DNA from: Pseudomonadota bacterium
GTDB lineage: Bacteria; Pseudomonadota; Alphaproteobacteria; Acetobacterales; Acetobacteraceae
Direction of reading: 5' to 3'
Assembly (NCBI GenBank): GCA_021826565.1
Contig: JAKAZJ010000149.1
Span: forward strand, 1-5,815
DNA length: 5,815 nt
Positions 5,807-5,815 of this stretch are shown piece by piece. The notes beneath the pieces were generated by a model. It saw only the letters and a program-made list of their open reading frames with translations, ran no database searches and had not been told where the DNA came from. The position numbers and the translations under genes are program-made. The number at the start of each line of letters is the position of its first letter. Position 1 is the stretch's first letter.

Positions 5807-5815
5807 GCGAACAAA

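Noticed and set aside
5791..5807. CTTGA-N7-TCAAG inverted repeat as a second operator
   Set aside because: The right arm is largely the -35 hexamer itself and the arms differ from the GTTCG half-sites; an isolated 5-bp repeat is weak evidence.
1..5815. Mobile elements, CRISPR arrays, tRNA or rRNA genes
   Set aside because: No transposase, terminal repeats, spaced direct repeats or RNA-gene signatures were seen; coding genes fill nearly the whole window.

Overview
The window is a single co-directional gene cluster on the minus strand from a very GC-rich bacterium. The base composition, the IclR/NitT-TauT/enolase-superfamily mix and the close match of the last gene to Bradyrhizobium D-tartrate dehydratase suggest a proteobacterium, most likely an alphaproteobacterium. 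The taxon is an inference; there is no rRNA or other phylogenetic marker here.

Read in the direction of transcription (right to left), the layout is: a promoter/operator region (about 5725-5815); an IclR-family regulator (5724-4903); a DapA/NAL-family Schiff-base lyase (4879-3938); a NitT/TauT (SsuABC-like) ABC importer made of ATPase (3884-3063), permease (3066-2233) and Tat-exported binding protein (2215-1130); a classical short-chain dehydrogenase (1133-417); and the first 117 codons of a D-tartrate dehydratase-like enolase-superfamily enzyme (352-1), cut by the left edge. Gaps are 23, 53, 17 and 64 nt. Two junctions are 4-nt ATGA overlaps (ATPase/permease and binding protein/SDR). No convincing terminator is visible, so all seven genes probably form one operon.

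The likely job is uptake and breakdown of a small hydroxy acid. The importer brings in the substrate, the SDR adjusts a hydroxyl/keto group, the TarD-like enzyme dehydrates the acid to a 2-keto acid (oxaloacetate if the substrate is D-tartrate), and the DapA-like lyase acts on a keto acid. The IclR protein would sense a substrate or intermediate. Only the enzyme families are supported directly; the order of steps and the substrate are inference.

The most notable non-coding signal is upstream of the regulator. Three perfect GTTCG/CGAAC half-sites lie at roughly one-helical-turn spacing just downstream of a perfect TTGACA -35 element. This resembles operators of the PcaR/PcaU branch of the IclR family and suggests autoregulation of the whole operon. 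The remaining long open frames on both strands are high-GC shadows of these genes.
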